Shown here in pieces: positions 8,068-14,303 of a DNA stretch of 17,322 bases (position 1 is the stretch's first letter; each line of letters opens with the position of its first letter). The position numbers and the translations under genes were made by a program. Source of the DNA: CAZVEV01 sp964625865 (GTDB lineage: Bacteria > Planctomycetota > Phycisphaerae > SM23-33). The notes below the pieces were generated by a model. It made no database searches and had not been told where the DNA came from. It worked only from the letters and a program-made list of their open reading frames with translations. The stretch spans positions 1-17,322 of the forward strand of contig CAZVEV010000110.1 in assembly GCA_964625865.1 (NCBI GenBank). The letters run 5' to 3'.

Positions 8068-9495
8068 ATGCGACGAATCGTGGTATTGGCTCTGGTGGTG
8101 TTGGCGTCCGCGACAACGGGCATGGGCGCCGAGGCCATCACGTTCGAGAACTACGCGGATGGCACGACCATTCGCTATCCCGTGCCGCTGATCCGCGGCA
8201 CGCTGACGGACAAGGCGCTGACCGAAGTCACGGTCACCAACGAGTCGTCCAGGCGCGACACGCGAACGATCAAAGCGATGGCGCGAAAGGGTCGGTTCGT
8301 CGCCCTGACCGAACTGGTGCCCGGGCCCAACAAGCTCGTGCTGACGGTGGGCAAGGCCAGCCGCCGCCTGACGATCAACTACACGCCGCAGACGAACCCC
8401 TACGTCGTGCGCGTCTTCCTGATGACCGGGAAGGACGGCGACGAGACCTTCCAGTCGCAGCGAACCGGCGACAAGAGCGACTACCGCGGCAAGCTGGCCA
8501 CCGCGATGCTCGTGATGCAGACCTTCACCGCCGAACGGATGAACGATAGCGGCCACGGGCGCGTCACGTTCAACCTCGAGTTCGACAAGGCAGGCCGCGT
8601 CGTGGTCCACACGCTCAAGGGCCCTCACACCGCTGACGAGTATCGCACGCTGACGGGCAACAAGCTGTTCGGCCATGCGGCGTGGCTGATTCGACGCCGG
8701 TTCCCTCACGCGACGGCCCGCAACCTGGTGATTCCCGCGTTCTCCCGCTTCGATCCCAAGACGCGCAAGACGCTGGCGCACACCGCCCTCGGCGGCGGGG
8801 CGTACGCGTTGTTCGGCGGGGCGAACGTCTTTACCTGGCCGGACCGGCTGGCCGACGTGCAGAAGGCGTTCAGCGACACCACGCGGATCGACGGGAAACG
8901 CTTCCAGGACGACTCGGTGGGGCGGAGCACGTTCTGGGGCGCCGCATCCACCACCTTGGGCGCCGCACTCCACGAGGTCGGCCACACCTTCGGCCTGCCC
9001 CACAGTTCACACCCGCACGACATCATGACGCGAGGCCACGACCGGCTCAACCGCGTCTTCACGCTCGTCGAGCCGCCACACGCACGCCGCAAGACGCCTT
9101 ACGAGTTCAAGCCCAATGAAGTCGCCCTGTGGTACCCGGCCAGCGCGGCCTGGCTCAAGCACAGCCGCTGGTTCGCCCTGGACGCCAGGGACTACGCCAA
9201 GGGCAGCCCCCCGAGCGTGACCTACGATCCCAAGAGCGACAAGATCACCATCGAGGCGGCCGGCGGCATTGCTGCGATCGTCCTGGGTGTTCCGAAGAGG
9301 GCCATCGTCCCGGTGGGTATCGACACGAGCAAGGGCGTTCCGCTCAAGCTCATGCTCGACCCCGCCGGGCTTCCCAGGCCGCTGCAGGTCGAGGAACTGG
9401 CCGTCCGCGTCATGGACAGGCAGGGCGTGGGCAAGGTGGTGACGATTAAGCGAACGGTCCCCCCCAAACCCCCTGCGGCGAAGCAGGCTCAGTAG
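8068..9495 (+). CDS. Secreted zinc metallopeptidase, metzincin-like (YIL108W-type putative peptidase family)
   Basis: The protein has 475 residues. The start at 8068 is chosen over an in-frame ATG at 8017 because GGGAG (8056-8060) is 7 bases upstream and the protein then begins with a clean signal peptide (residues 1 to about 21). Residues 22-110 look like an Ig-like beta-rich region. The catalytic zinc site is H302-E303-V-G-H306-T-F-G309-L-P-H312, the extended HExxHxxGxxH motif of metzincins, with IMTRGHDRLNR shortly after it. The upstream GGGAYALFGG...FTWPD block (from about residue 242) resembles the little-studied family (Pfam Metallopep) known from yeast YIL108W; I recall that pattern from memory and have not searched for it. 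A C-terminal beta domain follows. It is predicted to act outside the cytoplasm on an unknown protein substrate. The gene ends 7 bases inside the convergent pseudopilin-like gene. Confidence 0.85.
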   Translation: MRRIVVLALVVLASATTGMGAEAITFENYADGTTIRYPVPLIRGTLTDKALTEVTVTNESSRRDTRTIKAMARKGRFVALTELVPGPNKLVLTVGKASRRLTINYTPQTNPYVVRVFLMTGKDGDETFQSQRTGDKSDYRGKLATAMLVMQTFTAERMNDSGHGRVTFNLEFDKAGRVVVHTLKGPHTADEYRTLTGNKLFGHAAWLIRRRFPHATARNLVIPAFSRFDPKTRKTLAHTALGGGAYALFGGANVFTWPDRLADVQKAFSDTTRIDGKRFQDDSVGRSTFWGAASTTLGAALHEVGHTFGLPHSSHPHDIMTRGHDRLNRVFTLVEPPHARRKTPYEFKPNEVALWYPASAAWLKHSRWFALDARDYAKGSPPSVTYDPKSDKITIEAAGGIAAIVLGVPKRAIVPVGIDTSKGVPLKLMLDPAGLPRPLQVEELAVRVMDRQGVGKVVTIKRTVPPKPPAAKQAQ

Positions 9496-9965
9496 TCGCT
9501 GTACTTCACGCCGGCTTCGTCCTTCTCGGTGTCCTCGGTGTTGGCGTGGATCTCGCCGGTGGTTTCGTTGTAGATCCAGCCGACCCCGTCGCCGTTGCTC
9601 GCGGCGATGCGCGTGTTGCCCTTCCTGCTGCCGACCGGCAGGGCGGGGAGGTTGCGGAGGTAGGGCCCGTAGAAGTGCGTCGTGTCCTGCGTCGCCTTCG
9701 TATCGCCCTGGATGTTGGTGTACTGGAGGAACTGCTCTTCGATCTTGGCCGCCGTGGGCAGCGTGCCCCCGTGTTCGGTGGCGTAGAAGTCGATGGCCTT
9801 TCGCAGAACGGCCAGGTCGCCCTTGAGCGTCCCCTCGGCCGCTCCGGCTGCACCGCGACTCATTCGCGGAATCGCAAGTGCCGCAATGATCCCGATGATG
9901 ACGATCACGAGCACGATCTCAAGCAACGTGAAGCCGCATCGCTTTGGACTGGCGTCTCGACTCAT
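9489..9965 (-). CDS. Prepilin-type N-terminal cleavage/methylation protein (type II secretion pseudopilin-like)
   Basis: The protein has 158 residues. The ATG at 9965 has GGAGAG 4 bases upstream and gives a short basic leader of 11 residues ending in Gly. A GTG further upstream in frame (10007) would give an unusually long leader. The prepilin signal is clear: G11 then FTLLE, with Glu at mature position 5, and a hydrophobic helix (about residues 12-34) ending IPRMSR. The rest has a helical spine (about 40-65), a GPYL motif and a gWiYN...TGEIHANT block, typical of planctomycete pseudopilins. It lacks the DPWGN/calcium loop of GspG. It would be processed by a prepilin peptidase and inserted in the inner membrane as part of a pilus-like fibre. 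No secretion ATPase or secretin gene is near, so it is an orphan. Its stop region overlaps the convergent metallopeptidase gene by 7 bases. Confidence 0.88.
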   Translation of the reverse strand: MSRDASPKRCGFTLLEIVLVIVIIGIIAALAIPRMSRGAAGAAEGTLKGDLAVLRKAIDFYATEHGGTLPTAAKIEEQFLQYTNIQGDTKATQDTTHFYGPYLRNLPALPVGSRKGNTRIAASNGDGVGWIYNETTGEIHANTEDTEKDEAGVKYSDY

Positions 9966-10117
9966 TGAATCTCTCCATTCGGCGGGTGAGCGCACCGACT
10001 GGCGCACCTCCTCCGGATATGGAACCCTATCGGCCTGATAGCGAGGGCACTTAAGCTCTGAATGGGGCTTTTCCTATGCAGATGCAGAGCGGCGACAATC
10101 ATGGTATGCTGGAGCCC

Positions 10118-11782
10118 ATGGAGCGGTGTCGATCATCCTGGCGGGGGCGGCTCATCGCGAGCCTGGTGGCCCTGACGGCAGCCGTGCCGATAGCCCGCGG
10201 TCTCGAAGCCCCCAGGCGCACGTCCGGCCTGATCGCGGCGGGGACGAAGTGGGAGACGCCGTTCTACGTGATCGACAGCGGCGTCGAGGGGCCCATCGTA
10301 CTGATCACCGCGGGGATCCACGGCAACGAGCAGGCAGCGGCCGAGGCGGGCGAGCAGATTCGACACTGGCCCGTGCGGCGGGGCAAGCTCATCGTCGTGC
10401 CGCGCTGCAACGCTCCGGGCATCGCGGCCAACGATCGCTACCTGCCCGGCGAGGACAAGGCCACCCGCGATCCGAACCGGAACTTCCCGAAAACCGGTGC
10501 CGCCGACGCGGCGAAGACCGAACTGAGCAAGGCCCTGTGGGCTTTCGCCAAACACTGCAAGCCGGACTGGCACGTCGACCTGCACGAGGGGTACGGCTTC
10601 CGCGCCGGCGGGTCCAAGTCCGTCGGGTCGAGCATCATCCACTTCCGCAAATCGAAGGCCGCTCCGATCGTGGCCAAGATGCTCCGGGCCGTCAACGCCA
10701 CCGTCAGCGAGGCCGGGCGCAAGTTCGTCCCTCTGGCCCCGCCGGCCGACGGGTCATTCGCCCGCGCGACGGCTCAACGCCTCGGCGCCCAGTCGATGAT
10801 CATCGAGACGACGACCGACGAGGTGGTCGAGGGCAAGCGAAAGCCCCGCACCCGGGCGATCCGCGTGCGGCAGCATCGCATGATGGTCCACGTCCTGCTG
10901 ACCGGATTGAAGATGGCCGCCTGCACGCCGTCGCTCATGGTGCCTCCCCGCAAGGCCGGCGCCTCCGGCGGGCCGCTGCGCGTGGCGATCTACAACGGGG
11001 GCGGCACGGGCAATGGGGCGCTGGCGACCGTGCGGGGTGTACTGGCCCGCGAGAAGGACTTCGCCTTCAGCGCACCGGTCTGCCCCGGCGACCTGGCCGA
11101 CGGGGCCCTGGCGCAGTTCGACGTGGTTGTCTTCCCGGGCGGAAGCGGCTCGAAGCAGGCCGCCGCGATCGGCAAGACCGGGCACGACGCCGTGCGAGCG
11201 TTCGTCCGCGACGGGGGGGGGTACGTCGGCATCTGCGCGGGGGCGTATCTGGCAACGTATCGCTACTCGTGGGGCCTGAAGATCATCGACGCCCGGACAG
11301 TCGACTCGAAGCACTGGAATCGCGGCAACGGGATGGTCAAGGTCGAACTGACCGCCGCCGGGCGGACCGTCCTCGGCGGGCCGGAAAGGCTCATGGATAT
11401 CTACTATGCCCAGGGCCCGTTGCTGGCGCCGGCGAAGGTGGCCGATCTGACCGACTACACCGCGCTGGCTCATTTCCGCACGGAGATCGCGAAGAACGGT
11501 GCGCCGACCGGCGTCATGGTCAACACGCCTGCCGTCATCGCCGCCCCGTTTGGCCGAGGGCGCGTGCTTTGCTTCAGCCCGCACTTCGAAAAGTCGCAGA
11601 GCGAGAAGGGCGCCGACGCCCTGGTCCGCCGCGCGATCCGGTGGGCTGCGCGACGCCCTGTCCCGGCGCGCGGGACTCTCACTTCGCTGCTGGCCACTGA
11701 AGTGGCCAGCCCTCGTATTGGGCACAGGAGAGGACTGGCAGCTTCAGCGGCCAGTTCTTCGGGGGGACCTGACGGCGGATGA
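10118..11782 (+). CDS. M14-type zinc deacylase/carboxypeptidase (AstE/aspartoacylase-like) fused to a BPL_N/GATase-like domain
   Basis: The protein has 554 residues from the ATG at 10118; in-frame ATGs at 10076, 10082 and 10106 are possible because no ribosome site is decisive (GGAG at 10111-10114 is close). The chosen start gives a signal peptide (residues 1 to about 28). The N-terminal domain (about residues 35-270) has the M14/AstE signature: H68-G-N-E71 as zinc ligands, D118PNRNFP as substrate-binding loop, H156 in DLHEG as third ligand, and MIIETTTD near the catalytic Glu position. The C-terminal domain (about 288-512) has the class I glutamine-amidotransferase fold of BPL_N: VFPGG, nucleophile C373 in GICAGAY, and H489/E491 in SPHFEKS. 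Residues after about 514 are low-complexity and come from a hairpin repeat, so the original stop may have been lost. Predicted role: an envelope enzyme removing an acyl or amino-acid group. The substrate is unknown. Confidence 0.8.
   Translation: MERCRSSWRGRLIASLVALTAAVPIARGLEAPRRTSGLIAAGTKWETPFYVIDSGVEGPIVLITAGIHGNEQAAAEAGEQIRHWPVRRGKLIVVPRCNAPGIAANDRYLPGEDKATRDPNRNFPKTGAADAAKTELSKALWAFAKHCKPDWHVDLHEGYGFRAGGSKSVGSSIIHFRKSKAAPIVAKMLRAVNATVSEAGRKFVPLAPPADGSFARATAQRLGAQSMIIETTTDEVVEGKRKPRTRAIRVRQHRMMVHVLLTGLKMAACTPSLMVPPRKAGASGGPLRVAIYNGGGTGNGALATVRGVLAREKDFAFSAPVCPGDLADGALAQFDVVVFPGGSGSKQAAAIGKTGHDAVRAFVRDGGGYVGICAGAYLATYRYSWGLKIIDARTVDSKHWNRGNGMVKVELTAAGRTVLGGPERLMDIYYAQGPLLAPAKVADLTDYTALAHFRTEIAKNGAPTGVMVNTPAVIAAPFGRGRVLCFSPHFEKSQSEKGADALVRRAIRWAARRPVPARGTLTSLLATEVASPRIGHRRGLAASAASSSGGPDGG
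11690..11755. repeat. Hairpin repeat overlapping the 3' end of the M14/BPL_N gene
   Basis: There is a 9-bp perfect stem ctggccact (11690-11698) / agtggccag (11701-11709) with almost no loop. A second stem follows, actggc (11734-11739) / gccagt (11750-11755). Both share the word ctggcc/ggccag, as REP-like intergenic elements do. It encodes the Ser/Ala/Gly-rich tail of the upstream protein. The first stem has no T-run, so it is not a classic terminator. Confidence 0.55.
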
Positions 11783-12723
11783 GGCGGTTGGCGTACATCG
11801 CGGCGGGTGTGGCGGCGGTGGGGATCATCGCGCTGGTGGCGTGGCAGATGGACGGGTTCGGTCAGTCCGGTCCGCTCGTGGCGGCCCACGCGGGACTGCA
11901 GTCTGACTGCGGGGCCTGCCACGAGGACAATGGGGACGTCGACATCGCCAAGTGCGCCGCCTGCCACACCGACCCGGCCACCGGCAAGGCGTTCGCATTC
12001 CGCGGCTTTGCGAAACACCACCGCCGCACGGACCTCCCGTGCCTCGCCTGCCACACCGACCACCAGGGGGCCGACGTTCCGACCACGCGTCAAGGCGTGA
12101 CCTTCGCCACCGTTGGCTGCAAGACCTGTCATCCACCGGGCAAGCTCACCCAGCCGCTGTCGCTGGCGAAGGTCCCCGTGTCGGTGCGGGGCAAGATGAC
12201 GCATTTCCCGCACGCCAAGCATCCGGCCAGGAATCTCTCGTGCAGCCGATGCCATCCGATGAAGCCGCGTAGTGCCCACGTGCCGGCCGGTCCCTACGCG
12301 GAAAACTGCTCGTCATGCCATCACGGCCCGGGCCAGCGGGCCTCGTGTGACACGTGTCACAAGAAGGCGGCCGACTACTACGCCGGGCGGTTCGAAGGGC
12401 GCAACGTGGGGTTCGGCTCGCACGGCAAGTCCGGTGAGGTCACGTGCGTGGGCTGCCACAGGTTCAACGACAAGACCAGCACGTTCAAGCCGCCATCGAG
12501 CACCTGCACCGACTGCCACCCGCCGCTCTACTGGAGTGACTTCCTCGTCGAGCAGGCCGGCTGGCGCCGATGGCAGAAGACCATCAACGCCCTGCCGCCC
12601 GACTCGCCCGACGCCAAGCGCCTCCGGTTCGTCGCCCGCTTCTGGTACCACAACGACAAGCAGTCGGCGAAGGTCCGCCAGGCCCAACCGACGGGCGGCC
12701 AGGACCCGGCCAGACGCCCATAG
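11779..12723 (+). CDS. Membrane-anchored nine-haem c-type cytochrome
   Basis: The protein has 314 residues. The ATG overlaps the previous stop by ATGA (11779-11782). One hydrophobic segment at about residues 4-22 anchors the protein with the rest in the periplasm. Nine CxxCH haem-binding motifs are present, starting at C44, C59, C88, C114, C155, C177, C190, C223 and C243. Extra His residues (H80/H81, H142/H145/H148, H215) could be distal ligands, as in cytochrome c3/c7-type multihaem proteins. The last 65 residues lack haem motifs and are basic and Pro-rich at the end. It would pass electrons across the periplasm to or from an unknown partner, with haems attached by a cytochrome c maturation system. 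No quinol dehydrogenase, reductase or maturation gene is in the window. The link to the M14/BPL_N gene is by overlap only. Confidence 0.9.
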   Translation: MRRLAYIAAGVAAVGIIALVAWQMDGFGQSGPLVAAHAGLQSDCGACHEDNGDVDIAKCAACHTDPATGKAFAFRGFAKHHRRTDLPCLACHTDHQGADVPTTRQGVTFATVGCKTCHPPGKLTQPLSLAKVPVSVRGKMTHFPHAKHPARNLSCSRCHPMKPRSAHVPAGPYAENCSSCHHGPGQRASCDTCHKKAADYYAGRFEGRNVGFGSHGKSGEVTCVGCHRFNDKTSTFKPPSSTCTDCHPPLYWSDFLVEQAGWRRWQKTINALPPDSPDAKRLRFVARFWYHNDKQSAKVRQAQPTGGQDPARRP

Positions 12724-12827
12724 CCGCGGCCTGAGCGACGATCTCCCGGCCGACGGGGCAGGGGGTGCTTTCGGGCGTGGCAGGCGGCTAGGACCCCTTT
12801 ACGCCCCCAGGCCGGACGCACCCGGCA

Positions 12828-12856
12828 TTGACGGGTCGAGACTCGCCCCGTACAGT
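12828..12856 (+). promoter_or_regulatory. Candidate sigma70-like promoter before the glycosyltransferase-like gene
   Basis: TTGACG (12828-12833; 5/6 of consensus) and TACAGT (12851-12856; 4/6) are spaced by exactly 17 bases. The pair lies in the 181-base gap after the cytochrome gene, about 50 bases before the GTG start at 12905. This suggests that the small gene is transcribed independently of the upstream pair. I see no convincing terminator in the gap. Confidence 0.45.
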
Positions 12857-12904
12857 GCACCTGCGGAGAGCGTTCGACGGTGGCGGCAGTGCAAGGGGCC
12901 CCGA

Positions 12905-13438
12905 GTGAGTGAAGCAACGCAGCAGAGCAAGACGGCGTTCGACCCGGCCAAGACCATGCTCCTGATCGCGGCCTGGCCGGACCGGCTGGTCGCGCCGGAG
13001 CTGATCATCTGGGCGATGGTCCATCGGATCCGCCGCATCCAGTGGTACTCCAAGCGGTATGTCGAGTGCGCGTACAACGAGGCCGTCAAGACCCTCGCCC
13101 TGGCCAGCGACTGCGAGCACTTCATCTTCGCCGACCACGACGTCCGCCCCGAAGCCCGGACGGCGCCGTTTCTTACAGCCGCCGGCCCGCTGGTGGCCTG
13201 CGAGTACGACCTGTCGACCCGCGACAAGCCTTGGGACGACCCGCAGGCGATGCACACGGGCCTGTGGCGCTGCGACCGCAAGGTCCTCGAAGCGATCGCT
13301 CCCCCCTGGTTCCAGCGCGTCCTGACCCCCGATGGAACGGGCGAGACCCAGTGCGTCTGCCTCTACTTCCGCGACAAGGCCCGCGCCGCCGGATTCCCCG
13401 TCGTCCGAGCCGGCTGGGTCGGACACGACCCGCACTGA
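12905..13438 (+). CDS. Small GT-A glycosyltransferase-like protein (putative)
   Basis: The protein has 177 residues and starts with GTG at 12905, preceded by AAGGGG (12893-12898) at 6 bases spacing. The open frame extends further upstream, but that part is antisense-like shadow coding over the cytochrome gene. There is no signal peptide or membrane segment, so it is cytoplasmic. The pattern matches short GT2-like transferases: a conserved Asn in CAYNEAVKTLAL, a DxD-like metal site in FIFADHDVRPEA, a block around GLWRCDRKVLEAIAPPWF, and a late ETQCVCLYFRDKARAAGF segment before a terminal GH. This assignment is from motif order only. No DNA modification, phage or polysaccharide genes are adjacent to suggest an acceptor. 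It could instead be a catalytically inactive relative. It is read here as independent of its neighbours because of the gap and promoter on its left. Confidence 0.55.
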   Translation: MSEATQQSKTAFDPAKTMLLIAAWPDRLVAPELIIWAMVHRIRRIQWYSKRYVECAYNEAVKTLALASDCEHFIFADHDVRPEARTAPFLTAAGPLVACEYDLSTRDKPWDDPQAMHTGLWRCDRKVLEAIAPPWFQRVLTPDGTGETQCVCLYFRDKARAAGFPVVRAGWVGHDPH

Positions 13439-13536
13439 GGCTTCCGCCCCTGACTGCCCCGCATTCTCGCCGCAAGCCGGTCGTCAAGGCATGCCTTACA
13501 CTCTTGCGCTGTAGACCGTTATCACTACAAAGAGGA

Positions 13537-13632
13537 CGAAAACGGGTACAGGCACGTCCGCTTCGCTTCCTGCTTCGCCTCTCAGGCTACGCAGGACGAG
13601 TCGCTGCGCTACCGAGCCAGTCCCCATTTTCG
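13537..13632. repeat. REP/MITE-like inverted-repeat element
   Basis: Ends are near-perfect inverted copies: cgaaaacgggtac (13537-13549) versus the complement of gtccccattttcg (13620-13632), matching 11 of 13. Inside is a symmetric hairpin, tcctgc (13568-13573) with gcagga (13591-13596), enclosing gcct-ctc-aggc. The words 'ggggac..gc' next to 'aaaatgg' resemble a class of short repeats that I recall being common in planctomycete and other environmental genomes, often linked to IS200-like REP transposases. No transposase is present here, so it would be moved in trans. Confidence 0.6.
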
Positions 13633-13749
13633 TAGCAGGCTCCTTCTCTGGAGGTTTCCTGGATTGATGGGCGACGGTTGCCCTTTTCTGGCTGGCGCTC
13701 AAGGCGGTTGCTGGTGGGGTTTCATCCAAGGGCAGAGGTCAGAGTGACG

Positions 13750-13860
13750 ACAACGGCGCCATCTGCAGATTCCGGAGATGACGCATATTCGAAGAGCAGA
13801 ACACCGACAGACCTGTCTCCTGTTAGCCCAATCTGCGAAATCTGCGGCTAGCGCCGTTGT
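13750..13860. repeat. MITE-like element with 10-bp terminal inverted repeats
   Basis: A perfect 10-bp inverted repeat, acaacggcgc (13750-13759) and gcgccgttgt (13851-13860), bounds 111 bases. Just inside are atctgcagat (13761-13770, palindromic) on the left and two copies of aatctgcg (13830-13846) on the right, so the ctgc words are also partly inverted. No coding potential and no clear target-site duplication are seen. Confidence 0.45.
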
Positions 13861-13902
13861 GGTTCTTCCCACTGTTCTGTGGGGCTCGTTTTCGGGCGTC
13901 TC

Positions 13903-13932
13903 TTGCCCGGCGGGTTGGGGGAAACGTATGAT
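13903..13932 (+). promoter_or_regulatory. Candidate promoter for the small secreted protein gene
   Basis: TTGCCC (13903-13908; 4/6) and TATGAT (13927-13932; 5/6) have an 18-base spacer. The predicted start of transcription near 13939 leaves a leader of about 38 bases with GGGAG (13964-13968) 8 bases before the ATG at 13977. It supports this start over an in-frame ATG at 13935, which would fall at the very start of the transcript. Confidence 0.4.
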
Positions 13933-13976
13933 GCATGGGGGCCAAACGCCTTCGTTTGCGCCCGGGAGACGATGAG

Positions 13977-14303
13977 ATGGCGGGCAGGAAACATTGGGTG
14001 TGGTTTTGCGTGGCGGCTGTCGCCATCGGATACGGCCTGTTCGGCTCGGGCTCCGACGCCAAGGTGTGGTTTGCCGACCGCACGACGGCCAGCGGCGAGG
14101 ACATCGCCGCGCCGCTGGTCGGCAGCGTGGGGGTGCACAAGCGCGGCGGGGTAGTGGGGCTTTACCTCAAGCTTCAGGACGCCAACGGCAAGGCGATCCG
14201 CAGCGTCCGCCTGCCCGGGGGCGGTCGCCCGGAGGCCCCGAGCATCGAGATCTTCGACGCCGCCGGCCGCACGGTCTATGCCTGCAAGCTGAGGTATGGG
14301 TGA
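13977..14303 (+). CDS. Small secreted protein of unknown function; frame continues past an in-frame TGA
   Basis: Read conventionally this is 108 residues ending at the TGA at 14301. The start at 13977 has GGGAG 8 bases upstream. A signal peptide or N-terminal anchor (WVWFCVAAVAIGYGLFG, about residues 7-23) precedes a beta-rich, Ig-like region: VGLYLKLQDANGKAI, PSIEIFDAAGRTVY, ACKLRYG. The fold appears to stop in mid-strand at the TGA, and the same frame carries on for 41 more coding-like codons to a TGA at 14427, giving 150 codons in all. The TGA at codon 109 sits where a Cys-like position is plausible (G-TGA-GGTC). It could be a selenocysteine codon, a nonsense mutation or an assembly error. 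I do not recognise a named family. The gene converges on the PQQ-propeller gene, 79 bases away from the second stop. Confidence 0.65.
   Translation: MAGRKHWVWFCVAAVAIGYGLFGSGSDAKVWFADRTTASGEDIAAPLVGSVGVHKRGGVVGLYLKLQDANGKAIRSVRLPGGGRPEAPSIEIFDAAGRTVYACKLRYG

Larger units (their letters stand above)
13439..13976. other. Gene-poor 538-base interval with repeats
   Basis: No open frame here looks like a real protein: the longest ones translate the repeats and have no ribosome site or recognisable sequence. The interval holds two separate inverted-repeat elements (13537-13632 and 13750-13860) and a promoter-like pair (13903-13932) serving the small gene at 13977. Its base composition is less GC-rich than the flanking genes. 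The remaining sequence shows nothing I can name. Confidence 0.6.

Noticed and set aside
6786..8141. 451-codon minus-strand frame opposite the macroglobulin gene
   Set aside because: The product is a low-information mirror of a conserved coding region and crosses the strong terminator at 7949-7984.
12272..12904. N-terminal extension of the glycosyltransferase-like frame
   Set aside because: It is Thr/Arg/Pro-rich shadow sequence over the cytochrome gene; the GTG at 12905 with a good ribosome site is the likely start.
12724..12904. Possible CRISPR-like or RNA gene between the cytochrome and glycosyltransferase-like genes
   Set aside because: No repeats, tRNA-like fold or conserved structure could be seen, only a promoter-like pair.
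13496..13729. Minus-strand 77-codon frame in the gene-poor interval
   Set aside because: It translates the inverted-repeat element and shows no ribosome site or domain.
13778..13975. Plus-strand 65-codon frame before the small secreted gene
   Set aside because: It runs through the second repeat element and the promoter-like sequence, with no protein-like features.
14301..14303. Genome-wide reassignment of UGA to an amino acid
   Set aside because: Several genes end sensibly at TGA (1737, 9489, 11780, 13436), one of them overlapping the next start codon.
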